From contig CM060915.1 in assembly GCA_030737875.1 (NCBI GenBank), positions 904,402,677 through 904,466,676 on the forward strand: DNA of 64,000 bases. The letters are read 5' to 3'. The DNA comes from Allium sativum (taxonomy: Eukaryota; Streptophyta; Magnoliopsida; Asparagales; Amaryllidaceae). The notes beneath the pieces are model-generated. The model saw only the letters and a list, made by a program, of their open reading frames with translations. It searched no databases and had not been told where the DNA came from. Position numbers and translations under genes: made by a program. Shown piece after piece: positions 45,330 to 56,867 of the stretch (position 1 is its first letter; every line of letters begins with the position of its first letter).

Positions 45330-46073
45330 TTATTGCGAAGCTCCTATCTGGTCCATAAGAGTTGGTCGTATCTCCAAGGATGTAAACAAATCAGGAAAAA
45401 TCTCGATGGAGGGTTTAAAATCAAAAGCTGATATGAACTTCATGTTCTTTCTCTCCACAAATAGTGGACTCAGGGCCATCCTCTGCCTACTTAGTGCGTC
45501 TGCCACCACATTACCCTTGCCAGGGGTATAAGCAAACTCAAAATCATAAGAAGCTAGAAACTTCATCCGTCATTGTTGGCTTAAATTGAGATCTTTCTGC
45601 GAGAACAGATACTTGAGAGATTTATGATCGGTGTATAACTCGAACTTCTCTCCAAGTAAATAATGACGCCACGTCTTTAACGCAAATACTATGGCAGCTA
45701 GCTCCAGATCATGAGCGGGATAATTCTTTTCATGAACCCTCAATTGTCTGCCCCCGTAACACACCACTTTCCCTTCTTGCATCAGAACTGCACCAAGCCC
45801 TGTACCACACGCATAAGTGTAAACAGTAAACATTTTACTCCCGTCAGGAGAGGTCAAGTCTGGGGCTGTTGTCAGAGCCCTCTTCAATCGTTGGAAAGCA
45901 ACGTCGCGGTCTATATCCCATGAAAATGCCAAGTTTTTTTTCATTAGCTTGGTGAGTGGAGATGATATCTTTGCGAAGTCCTTAATGAACTTCCTATAGT
46001 AACCTGCCAAACCAAGAAAGCTTCTCACCTCAGTTGCATTTTTAGGAATCTTCCAATCTTGCATCGCAACCAC
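45330..46073 (-). pseudogene. pol: Reverse transcriptase end and RNase H of element D, broken
   Basis: The open piece 45570-46073 begins with the conserved end of reverse transcriptase ([18 protein letters not shown]) and continues into RNase [19 protein letters not shown], where the usual catalytic Asp of a DAS motif reads Tyr-Ala-Cys, then [12 protein letters not shown] stop near 45567 separates it from the rest of RNase H in 45330-45566 (FAYTPGKGNVVADALSR). RNase H degrades the RNA template; the substitution and stops argue it is inactive. Confidence 0.88.
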
Positions 46074-47026
46074 CTTAGCGGGATCTACTGTTATTCCTTA
46101 TTTGGAGACCACATGCCCTAAGAATCTCACCTCTTTTCTATAAAAATGGCATTTGGAGAACTTTGCCTTAAGCTGATGGCCATAGAGAGTTTTCAAAACT
46201 TCTCTCAAATGTTGGGCATGTCTTCTTCGCTTTTGGAGTCTATCAAAATATCATCAACAAAGACTACAAAAAATTTATTTAGGAACTCCCGAAACACCCT
46301 ACTCATCAGATCAACAAAATAGGCGGGTGCATTCATCGGCTCAAAAGGCATTATTGGTCATTCAAAGAAATCGTCCGGAGTTCTAAAAGTAGTATTATCT
46401 ATGATGTCCTCAGCCACCCTCAACTGATGGAACCCCGTGGGTAAGTCTAACTGAGAAAATACCAAGGCACCAACAAGCTGATCAAATAAATCATAAATCC
46501 TCGGAAGCGGGTGCCTATTCTTCTTAGCGAGTTTATTCAGCTCTCTATAATCAACATACAAACGAAGTGAACCATACGCCTTAGTTGCGAATACAACTGG
46601 AGCACCCGATTCAGATATGCTTCGTCTGATAAATCCTTTCTCAAGTAGCTCCCCTACTTGCTTACTCAGCTCCCTCCTTTCCCTTGGAGCCATATGGCGC
46701 ACTGGCAATGCAACTGGCTTTGCATTGTCCACACGATATATACGAAAGTCGATGTCGCGCCTCGGAGGTAAACCCCGAACCTCATCAAAAACATCAGCAT
46801 AATCTAGGACTATTGAAGCAGATTGCAAGTCATCGATAGATGCATCAAGAGACTCTAGGAAACTAAGAATAACCGACCCTTGTGGGTCACAAGAAATCTC
46901 GAGGATCCTCCCATGACAAGGCAGAAGCCTAATGACCCTCTTTTCACAATCCATAATGGCACTATACGTGGTAAGCCAATCCATTCCTAGAATCAACCCA
47001 TAGCCCATAAACCCAAGCACATACAC
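46074..47026 (-). pseudogene. pol: Protease end and reverse transcriptase of element D, frameshifted
   Basis: The open piece 46358-47026 carries the protease end (LILGMDWL) and the reverse transcriptase fingers and palm: GAPVVFATKAYGSLRLYVDYR, LNKLAKKNRHPLPRI and QLDLPTGFHQLRV. The catalytic box lies in another frame at about 46250-46261 and reads FVDD in place of the usual YVDD. Frames change between 46073 and 46358, so the domain is split. Confidence 0.88.
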
Positions 47027-47454
47027 GTCGCATCAAATTCGAAGACTAACACGGATATTTTCAAACCTCGACAAATCATAGATAAATGAGCCGAACCAAT
47101 GGGGTTTGAAACAACTATGGGATCCACTACCACACTAGTAATTAAATGTAGAGATTCAACCACAGAACTTGATATAAATGGGTATGAAGTGCCAGAATCA
47201 AAAAGTGTTCTAATAGGATGGTTTGAAAGAGAAATTAAACATTCCACAGAAATTTTTCTACCTCTATCAGGAGCACTGATCGCGAGAGCATGCACCTGCC
47301 CTCCAGAGGTCCCTGTCCTTTGACCCTGTCCCTGCGATCCCTGTTTCTTCAGGCACTCCCTGCCAAAGTGTCTGACCTCTCCACAATGGTAGCAAGAGTT
47401 CTTCCTTCTCTTACAGTCTTTGATCATGTGACTTCCCTTCCCACAATTGTGACA
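46993..47454 (-). pseudogene. pol: Gag zinc knuckles and aspartic protease of element D
   Basis: Two CCHC knuckles stand in one frame: CHNCGKGSHMIKDC (47413-47454) and CYHCGEVRHFGREC (47353-47394). After a Gln/Gly-rich linker, the aspartic protease catalytic site reads LFDSGTSYPFIS near 47200. The protease would cut the polyprotein. A frame change near 47000 leads into the next piece. Confidence 0.85.
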
Positions 47455-47505
47455 TTTTCTCTTATCCTTGCCTTTATCATTCTTCCCTCCTTTCTTCTAC
47501 TATTG

Positions 47506-48246
47506 TTACTGCCCCTTCTTGGGCCACACCTTCTTATTTTGCGATATCTCCTCAGACTTCTTTTCTCCCTTGTCTTCCTCATGCATTAGGGCCATATCGA
47601 CAAGCTTTTCAAAAGTGACCCCCATTGGAATATGGGACATGGCTAACCCATGCAGAGGTTCATTCAGCCCTTTAGCGAACAACAAAGCCCTTTTGTGTGG
47701 CGTATCCACCAACTCTAACCCGAACCTTACTGGCTGGTTGAATTTATTCACATACTCTTTCACCGTCAAGTTTACTTGTTTGAGTGTTAAGAACCTCTCC
47801 ATCTGTATGCTTCTCTCAACTTGGGAGAGAGATTTCATTTCGAACCTCTGTCTAAAATCCTCCCAAATTTCCACCGGACGTCCAGCTTGGGTGACTTCCT
47901 ACCAAAATGAGGCTTGGTCTTTCAGTAGCCAGGAGGCAAACTGAAACTTCCTTCTATCCTCTACTTCAAAGATTATGAACTAGTCCTCGGTCTCCTTGAG
48001 CCAATTTCGTGCTTCTACGAATGTCTTGTTCCCATGGAATGGCTTCCCTCCCATAGCACGGAAGTCTTTGCAGATCTTGGCGAAGTTATCTGCTTTTGGA
48101 GGGGGAGGAGGAGGAATGACTGGTGCAGCTGTGGGAGGAACGTTTCTTTGGCCTTTAGCGGGCACAGTGGCCTCCAAATACCTACGGAACCATCCGGCTA
48201 TCATGATGCCCTCTGGGATATTTGGAATGTTTTGTTTCCCAGACGT
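47506..48246 (-). pseudogene. gag: Gag of element D, start lost
   Basis: Clearly the same protein as gag of element C (WLKETED, QRFEMKSLSQVERS, EYVNKFNQPVRFG, GLNEPLHGLAMSHIPMG). The codon aligned with the ATG of element C is ACG (48244-48246), stops follow the KETED motif (near 47977) and within the WLKD region, and a Lys/Glu-rich linker ends at 47506. It would have been the structural particle protein. Confidence 0.9.
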
Positions 48247-48409
48247 GCTGAAAAAGGAAAAGGAAGAAATTTAGACAAAGGACCAAAGGATATTACATAT
48301 GGATTTTTGGGGAATGTTTTTCAAAACAGACTTTTCTTTTTGAAAATGCTTTCTTTTAAAACCTTGTTGAAAATAATTTTCAAAAACTTTATCCAATCTG
48401 GTAACCTTC

Positions 48410-48422
48410 AACTCTGATACCA
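48410..48422 (-). promoter_or_regulatory. Primer-binding site of element D
   Basis: The minus strand reads TGGTATCAGAGTT two bases inside the 5' LTR, complementary to initiator tRNA-Met with one change at the end. Confidence 0.9.
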
Positions 48423-48424
48423 AG

Positions 48425-51167
48425 TGTGACACCCCACATCCGTTAATGTCACTCACAAAAGGGAATGCATTAAGTTTCCTGAAGCGTTATAGCTAAACAG
48501 ACACAGAATTTTACAAGATAGAGATAAATAAGACAACATCAGAAATTTAAATTTTATTTCAAACACAGATCATACAGCGTGGTCCAAAATATCATTACTC
48601 TCAAAAACCATTACAACAACATAACTTCTGTCTTTTAACATCAGAGTACATAAGAACATAAAGAAAACATCATTCCCCAAATAAAAGAGACAAAGCCATA
48701 GTGGAGATAAAAACTTGAGTAGTACTTCGAAAAAGCTCTAGTATGATGATATCTGAGTCCGGACTAAGCCTGAGTGTTTCCTCCCTGAGAACCTTGGGGG
48801 GAGGGAATGGAAGAAAGAAGGAGAAACAAGAGGGTCAAACATAAAGTCTTGCGAGTCTAGTGAACTTTAGCAAGTAAATAAATAAAAGTAGCATGACAGA
48901 CATATAAAGTGGATAAGAGAGATCACTACATAAATTGCAAGTGTAACAAGGTAGACAGGATAAGGTGTATATGCTTCTAATGGTTACTCTGCACTATTAC
49001 TAGTATAACCAGAATGGGATGATCCCTTCCACTATAAGGTGGTAGACTTAGGGCATATGTCCAAATGTACCCAAACCACTACCATAATTGATCAGCTCCC
49101 TACTGCGTAGATACTATATGTTGGCCCCACATAGTAGGATGTATTACGTCCTAAAGTGGCAACCCCTCACTGATATGCACAGCCCTATATCTACTTGTGT
49201 CACGGTCATTTTATCCCCCTCTGCGCGGCTCATGCATGCACATGGCCCGGTTGGGTTGCACCGCCCACACCGTCCTCTACGTTCGGATCTCTTACAATCA
49301 ATCAGTAAGCGTGTCCCCTCTCCGCCTAGTACGGAGTACTTTATTTGATACCTACTCCGGGTTACAGACTGAAATGGGTCCCACACAATATGATACAAGC
49401 TCTCCCCTTCGTCTTGTATCGCCCACTATGTTTTCACTGACTATGTATACCACTATGTGTCTTTAATTACATAGCCCTATACCAGTAATGCTTACCCTAA
49501 AAGGTGTCTTTAATTACATAACTTTATTATTTTCTTCGGTTATGTATACCACTAGGTGTCTTTAATTACATAACCTTATCGGGTTAAGTTTGTGGGCCTA
49601 TATGTAAATATTACCCATCCCTTCCAGAATTGCTTAACCCATCCACTATCCAACAAATTTTACTTAACCCTAACTTTAATTCATAATCATACAATCCCTA
49701 TGGATTAGATTTAGTTAAGTAGTCCAATTGATTACCATGTCCATTTATTGTTTATAATGGGCTAGACTTCCCACATTAGGCCTACAACTTGTGGATGCTG
49801 GATATGCCGGTCGGGTCCTGGCAGTCTTATTCCACAGTTGGGCCTAACCTCGTGTCTTAGCCCGATTCGTATTTGCGCACTTAGACCTCTCACATTAGGT
49901 TCAACATTACTGGCTGTTGGATATGCCGGTCGGGTCCGGGCAGACTTCCACCACTAATGCAACCTAACCTCGTGTCATAAGTGCAATTACAATTCCTAAT
50001 TGTAATTACTAGTAATTCCATTTTTATTCAATTCTTACCTATGTCTTTATAGGTGATTATGTCCCTAACTTTGCCCTTTTTGAAATATATGTCCAACTCA
50101 TGTTTATATTCATATTATGTCAATATTAACCTTTTTCCCTCCCCTTTCCCTAAGTAGCGTGTTTACACAATTTACGGCATGTATATGCTAAATAATAGCC
50201 TAATCATAAATAATAAAAAGGGTGGTAATAGAAATATGAAAAAGGTGAATGTTCTAACATAACTAGCATAAACATATACTAACATGGTGAACATATAAAT
50301 ATATATCTAACGAACTTGTGGCAGTTAACTAGTTGTAACATAGCAAAGGTGATAAGGTAAACATGACAAGATCTAAATTTACATTAGATCAATAGTTAAA
50401 ATACATCTAGCAAATATAATAGAATGCCACAAGGGTTACAACAGATCCAACAAGATAGAGATTTAGATCTAAATACTAACCAATTCAGAATGTCATATGT
50501 TCATGATTTACAATGGACCTGATTTAACATAGGCATATGAACAAATCCAAGTCATCGTCGTATCATATTTACTTTTAAATATTCAAATCTAAAAGTAAAT
50601 AGAAACTCACAATGTTAGGATTAGAAAATATAAGAAGAATGGATCTTGAATCTCTAGATTTTGATTTGCAAAACTGATAGTTGAAGAAGATAACGGGTTC
50701 AGTTCAGACAACGGCAGAGTTTGGCCACCATGAATTCTCAATAAAGAAAATATGAGAAATGTCCACGTATGTATAGCTGCAAAACCCTTTGAAACCGATT
50801 GCCACCTCAGCCCTAGGCGTGTGGACACCCCTGTGGGTGGGTCGACCATAGGTCGACACCCCTCTAGCGGGGTCAACCCCCTAGAAATCTGCCGCCACTT
50901 TTATTTTTCAAATTTGAACTGTTCTAGATAAAATTCTGACTCATCTCTGACTCATGTATATATATATATTTTCTTTCTACGCGTATGCAAACATAAAACT
51001 CTCATAATTTCTTCATACGGTGCCCATTTTACACAAACCAAATGTCTATCTTGACCAGAATTTCGATACAGACGCAATGGTGCAGTCTGTTTTCCTTAAT
51101 TCTGAATATTAAATTAATTATTATTTAATTTATCCTCTTTTATGTTAAAAAATTATGAGGTGTTACA
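48425..51167 (-). repeat. Element D right (5') LTR, shortened
   Basis: 2743 bp from TGTGACACCCC to GAGGTGTTACA. Compared with the left LTR, about 280 bp are missing near 50385, between TTAGAT repeats (42236 and 42506 in the left LTR). The TATA box equivalent reads TATGTATA (50768-50775), so the promoter copy of this element is altered. GTCGAC-type sites lie at 50821 (changed), 50841, 50852 and 50872 (changed). Confidence 0.92.
49776..49967 (-). other. Two stem-loop modules in element D right LTR (49776-49847, 49895-49967)
   Basis: Module 1 arms are TTAGGCC/GGCCTAA with inner AACTTGTGG/CCACAGTT (one bulge). Module 2 arms are TTAGGTT/AACCTAA, with one inner mismatch relative to the left LTR. 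Confidence 0.75.
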
Positions 51168-51362
51168 AGTTTCCAACTGAAAACTCAAGTGAAGTATCTT
51201 CAGTCTAAACCGGGCAGTTCAAATTCACCTCAAAACCCAAGTTCTGACAAAGGCGAAGATGAAAGCAGCTCGGCGAGTCCACCACTTCTAACTATCCTGT
51301 TTTTGTCCTGGTTTTCCTTCTCTTTTCTTGTTTTGCGGTTATCTTCCTTAAATGGATCATTG

Positions 51363-53068
51363 GTATGATTATTAATGTAGCCCCATCCTAGAGTTCCGTT
51401 GTTTTTAACTTTTTATTATTGCCCTTTGTTCATCTGCTCTGCAATATGTTAAATTTTTGATACAGGTTTCGATGCTATATTCATTTCTCTAAATGAACGT
51501 CTCGGGAGTTTTTCTGTTCAAAAAAAGAATGTTGGACCCTTAGATGCTTGCCAATTTTGTTAGAGCACATTTTGGGGAAAAGGCAACTTTTCATTGAAAA
51601 GGTCAAAGTAAAATTCAATAGCCTATTTCCAATCTTTTAAGCGTAATAAACATGCCTTTTGCTTTTATCAAGTTAGACATTCATGTTATTTCTATTTTTC
51701 CCAAGAGACATGTTAGCATGAAAGAATCTGGTTGTATAATAACCTTTTTGAAGTCAGCTAATTTTAAATTAAGTTAGCTTGCACAACTATTTGAAAGAAT
51801 GCGGTGGTATAATTACCTACAAGAATCCCCATTTAGTGCAAGCCTCATGTAATTGCGACATAGTTTGAGTCCTGCTCTGACCATTCAGTTCTTTTAGGTT
51901 AATTACCAGAATCTCCATTGATTCTAACTATGTTTATATTGAAATATACTGCAAAATTTTAAGTGTCTACTCAGGAACATTTTGGTGCCACATTTATAAC
52001 AGTCAGTGAATGCATATCAATACAATAAGTTTTGAACATACTCTAAAAGAATCCGATGGATCGAAAAACCCACCAGAGGAATTAAGTTGTTTATGTCTGT
52101 TTGAACACATATGTACGTTAATTTAACCAATTGTGTGTGTTGATTTATTCCCAGTTCTCCTTTCGAGTTCTTATTTTACAGTCTCTGCTTTTGTTGCACT
52201 CACTATATATAATATCTTTCATTGGCTTGCATTATCATTTACATTTTGTTAGTTTTATATGGGAAGTCCAAGTATTTTCTTTGACTGTATACTCGCGAAA
52301 ACAAGGTGCTTCTTGTCTTGTTTTGTGCTAGGCGATTCAGAATTCAATGACTTTTTTTTGTAGTTCCAACTAGGCATTAGTTTTGGATAATGTGTCTGTC
52401 TTCATTAGGATTTTAATGGAGATTGTCGATATTCATATTATATACTGCTTTCTTTGTAATATGTGAAGCCAAACAATAAGCTGATGAATGGATTTTTCCT
52501 GAAATGAAAGTACTTTTTTATTTTTGCTCATTCTATATCTATAGCTTAATTTGCAAGTTTGGTTCTTGATTATTTTTTCAAAATTAGCATGTTGCATTAT
52601 ATATGTTTGACTGAAATTGTCCTTAAATTTATAGGACTAATATTCTAGCTTATCATATTTACTACTAGCTGTAAAACCACAATAGACTGCCAAGTTTCAG
52701 AAAGAATTCTGTTTGTTACTCAGAAAACTGAGCTGATTTTTTTTAAAATAAAATGATTACCCATGAAACTTAAAACCAAGTTAGAGCTTTCAACAATGAC
52801 AAACTTCATTTATCAAACGGCGGTAAAGATTTGTACATGTTAAGTGGTGCTTTAGTTTGATTTGTAACGACGTGTAGTTGTGCAACTTGTATTTCATTTT
52901 TCTTTTATTTTCTTTGGGTTTTAGCCCATACTACAAGAAAATACGTCTTTTGTAATGGTGGATAAATAGTGTGTATGTCATATTGTTCATCATAGTGTTG
53001 AAATCAGAGTTGAAATGAACTTGTGTTATGCATTACAAATTTATTGTGATTTTTTTTTGCACTTACAG
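51363..53068 (+). other. Proposed long intron of the host gene
   Basis: AT- and T-rich, with many stops in every frame, bounded by GTATGA and a TTTTTTTTGCACTTACAG acceptor. Near 52929 TACTACAAGAAAATACGTC resembles a CACTA transposon end, so a small transposon fragment may lie at the 3' end. Additional exons cannot be excluded. Confidence 0.4.
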
Positions 53069-53530
53069 ATCCTAAGGCTTTGCAGTGGGCAGACATATGT
53101 TGTTGAAAAAGCTGTCTAAATGGCAATGAAATGGAGTACGAAGAAAACTGAAGTGCATATCTTACCAATTGTGCTGCTGTAGAGTTAACCATGGATTTTG
53201 TAGCGTGTCTCCCTCTCCTTATGTAATGGCCCACAAATCTGTACTATTTGAGTTGACTAAATACACCACACGTCCAACCCAAATATCACACGAATACGAA
53301 TCATTATTAATAAAGAAGAAAAAGGTAGAAGAAGAACAAAAATAACAATACAGAATCTCACATCGCAACGGAACAAAATATAATATATATATATATATAT
53401 CAGCTTTTGGAGTATATTTTTTTGGTATATACATATCGTCATCAGAATACAACACTTACAACACAGCGGAAAACCAATAACTAAATAATGCTAAAGCCTC
53501 CTGCTCCAAGATCCTTTAGATAAATATGTA

Positions 53531-53712
53531 AAATCCTGAACTACTTGACTTCCCGTAAAAATTTGGGCATCCGAGAGTTTAAGTAAAACAAAACAAAATA
53601 AACTTTGGGTCAGTCATGGGACCGGTATGAGTAAACAACTTAAAACAGTTTGAGAAAATAAATGATATCTCATAAGACCACACCGTATAACATGGAATGG
53701 GTTTTTCCCTTA
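53531..53712 (-). other. Conserved 3' block of element I left LTR
   Basis: On the minus strand: CCATTCCATGTTATACGG, a TCATACCGGTCCCATGACTG stretch, AAGTTTA...TTAAACT and ATGCCC, in the order seen in LTRs G and H. The right LTR has it at 62300-62476. Confidence 0.6.
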
Positions 53713-55694
53713 TGAGAATCCAAAACATTTGATTTAACTTTCAAATCCTTTTGAAAGAAAATGATAATCTTTATATCAACTCTTTTGATATTATAATAGT
53801 ATCTAAATCAAATAAATATAAATCTATTGGAATGCTTTCATCTTGCGCTACACATACATAATATACAATCAAAACCACGGGCACTTATTGGGTAATGAAT
53901 TCTTAACTATATCAAGATATGGAACCGCCTTTCGATAGTGTATCTCTAGAGAGAATACATTGGGTTCAACAAGAACATCTTGTAACCCGGCCACACATGA
54001 CCGACCACTCATTTCGCTTAAGTGTATCAAATGTATATCACCAACCGTTTTCCCGAATGGGACAGCATCGAATTGAACAAAGAATGAAATGAATTTCTCT
54101 AGATAGGTGATAATACACCCTAATTGGGAGCTACCCACTTAGCCATGCTGCCTGCCCGATTTTTGTCATTTCCCGGTTGTTGAGGCCTGAGGCTACGATC
54201 ACTTACATTTTATTGATAGCACAATCACTTTGAATGCCACATTATCAGAACCGTTAATCACTAATTGATTTGCATAAATATAAACCTGGGTATTATGCTA
54301 AGAGAATAAATCCTCCGCCACTATACATATATTTGTACAACCCAACGTATGCGATCATTGGAAATACTCTGTCAAACATTCGTCCATATATGTTCGTTCT
54401 GGAGTTGAACAAAACCGAAGGCACAGATTCCATTAACCCATCTTAGCCAATTTCTACCTAGGATTGATAGAAAAAGCCCTTGCACTTTACTCCGCCTTTG
54501 ATTATCTTCGTATAATCTGATTTGCAATGCTACTGTCAAATATGGAGTGGTTGTCGGATAATAATCCAACCGCTCTCTCCATATTAACAACGATGGTCAA
54601 AACATCAATAGTCGGTTATTTAACTATCGAATAAAAACAAAACATCCATCCAAAGCATCAAACAATCACTAGGCCCTTTAATTAATATTTCATTAATTAA
54701 ATCACTTCACCATCTCCTTATCAATATTTGTTAACTAAGTATTTTCAAAAATCATCTTGGCTTCTTACGTTATTTGGAAAACATTTCCATATATCGCCAT
54801 CATTTATTTTCTATACTTAGAAAATATATTCTATTTATAATTGGAAAACATTCCAATTACTTGTCTCTTTCATGCCCGTTCATTTCTACACTCAGGAAAT
54901 ATTTATTATTATATTTTGAAAATTACACTTACTTGGGTTAAAACGAATGTTATATAAAACACCATTACACCAACCCAAAAAATTTCATTCAACTAAATTT
55001 CTTTAAACATTTATCTCTAAGACTGAATCCTCCTATTTATCGGTTAATAACTAAATCAATCAAGTTGGGGTATAATTACCTCTTAGACTTTGAATGAAAA
55101 CATTATTAACTTCAAAACAGACAAGACCCATTTCCTCGAATACTCAACGCCATAAAAACCAATTATTCATTTTTAAACCCGTATATGTTTCTCTTTCTAA
55201 TTTTACCAGATTTAATTATAGATTTCCCTTTTGTTTATAATATTCTATTTTTAAGTTCGTTTCCTTACAGAGTTCTATATATATCGATACATTGATTTCT
55301 AACTATCAAAATTTCTTAAAAATATTTTAACTCCTTAAATTTTTAGAAAATTTCGCCATAACCTCCTTTGTACGGGTCAGTTGGTACAACTACAAAATGC
55401 CTCTCTAGGCCCTTTCCATTCAAAAAGAAAATTAAAAAGCCAAGCGGCTTTCCGATTCGGCACATAAAAACTCATATGGAATTTAAACGTGTACCTTTTT
55501 GTCGGGCACACGAATTAAAATCTGCATACACTTCATTTCTTACCTGTCTAACTCATATACGTCTATTCCTAATTTATTCCAACTCAACCCGATCATTTTT
55601 ACCTCAATTCGTTAATTTATTCTTTAAGTAGCTATTTAGCCCATTCCACTTTTATTTGAACATATCACGTTCAAATATATATATATATATATAT

Positions 55695-56841
55695 TGTTTT
55701 TTGAAAATTGGTTCACTTTATTACTAAAACCAATAACAAACCTCCTTTATGAGCCTCGTTAAAACCTTGCAATCCCCCTAGTGGGTACCTTACAAGGAAA
55801 AAGAGTACTCATAAATTTGGTTAATACATCATCTATAAAATAACCAACAGAAAATACAACAAGAAAAAAGAAAAAAACATCAAAAGCAAATAAAGCTTTT
55901 ACTCTAAAGACCATCTTCACCGGCGCTTTAAAGCCCAGAGCCCATCACCGACCTAAAAAGGAGTCAAACACTTCGAACTATCCAGAGTCAATCAGTTCTA
56001 TCCCCCAACGAGCTAACATCTGTTCATTCCTCAAAGTACGAGCAGTTTTAGATCCATTACCACGAACCAGATCCACAATCTCCTTCTCAATCTTCAACAA
56101 AATAATTGATGCAAGGGTTCTTCGATTCTGGAAAACTCTCATGTTTCTTTCCCTCCAAATGAAATACACCACTGTCGTGAAAGCACCGAAAGCTAAATCT
56201 CTGATTTGGTCCTTAGCTGAAAATTGGGAAATTAGGGTTCTTGCTTCATCCTGAAGATTATCATGAAGAAGAGGTGACAAATCAAGTTTTCGCTTTACTG
56301 ATAACCAAATAAAGGAGGAAAAATCACATTGAAATAACAGGTGGTTAATGGTTTCAGGATGATTATTACATAAAGGACACAAAACGTTTTCAACATCACT
56401 GAAACGAAGCAAGCGATCTTTGGTGTTCAATCTTCCTAGCACTGCAAGGTATGAGATAAAAGACATTCTTTTACTGTTTTTCTTATGCCATACCACTGAA
56501 AAAATTGGATCTGAAATCCCACTTATGCGAGTATACTCCCATACTTTATGAAAGGAAAAAATTCCACCTTCACACCACTCGTAGAAATCCTGATGTTGAC
56601 TAGAATTAATTACTAATGGACTAATTTCATCAATTAATTCTCGTGTCGCAGGATGAACTTCAGGATGAAATTCTTCATTTCTGATTATAGAACTGACTTT
56701 TTGCTCAGCATTACCAATTATCTGGAGCCTATCAAAACCCAAAAGATCCACCATGCATTTGCAATTGATCCATGGATCATACCACAGATAAGAATTTTCT
56801 CCTTTACATATTACCTTATTAAAAAGTCATTTCTAAAGTCA
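55695..56841 (-). mobile_element. 5'-truncated LINE with a 26-bp target duplication
   Basis: The duplication GTTCAAA followed by an AT run is 26 bp at 55669-55694 and 56842-56867. On the minus strand the insert starts inside the polymerase gene and ends with CAAGGTTTTAACGAGGCTC and a short A-rich tail, a 3' end typical of plant L1-type LINEs. It landed in the LTR of element I. Confidence 0.85.
55978..56754 (-). pseudogene. C-terminal part of LINE reverse transcriptase (zf-RVT region)
   Basis: 258 codons, open. It contains the zinc-binding reverse-transcriptase C-terminal domain (PF13966 type): FSFHKVWEYTR, VVWHKKNSKRMSFISYLAVLGRLNTKDRL, then C-x2-C...H-x3-H...C in CPLCNNHPETINHLLFQCDF, followed by FIWRERNMRVFQNR. 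Endonuclease and catalytic domains are missing through 5' truncation, so it is dead on arrival. The frame is unbroken, suggesting a fairly recent insertion. The first Met may be internal to the original protein. Confidence 0.88.
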
Positions 56842-56867
56842 GTTCAAATATATATATATATATATAT

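Larger units (their letters stand above)
40287..51167 (-). mobile_element. Element D: full-length Tekay-type gypsy retrotransposon, decayed, AGTTT duplication
   Basis: LTRs at 40287-43311 and 48425-51167 flank a 5.1-kb internal region on the minus strand with primer site, gag, protease, reverse transcriptase, RNase H, integrase, chromodomain and polypurine tract, in the order usual for chromoviruses. AGTTT at 40282-40286 and 51168-51172 is a perfect duplication. Many stops and frameshifts show it can no longer move itself. The right (5') LTR lacks a stretch of about 280 bp present in the left one. The left LTR now starts TATGACACC instead of TGTGACACC. Its gag and LTRs are related to element C. 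Confidence 0.95.
40078..53119 (+). pseudogene. Small host gene, possibly plastid-targeted, split by element D
   Basis: Proposed exons: 40078-40114, 40196-40286 joined to 51173-51362 once element D and one AGTTT copy are removed, and 53069-53119. Intron edges are CTG|GTTAAT to ATTTAG| (81 nt) and TTG|GTATGA to ACTTACAG| (1706 nt). Phases agree and the total is 369 nt, 122 codons plus stop, with no stop across the insertion point. The N-terminus is rich in basic residues and Ser/Thr (GFRRPISTTAYSPS), like a plastid transit peptide. A middle hydrophilic part (SNSPQNPSSDKGEDESSS) is followed by one membrane segment (LLTILFLSWFSFSFLVL) and an end YVVEKAV. I do not recognise the family. The first exon is the weakest part. 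The insertion should abolish the normal product. Confidence 0.45.

Noticed and set aside
26809..52950. One large CACTA transposon spanning the CACTA-like ends at 26809, 39017 and 52929
   Set aside because: All three ends point the same way and their subterminal repeats differ, so they are more likely separate decayed fragments.
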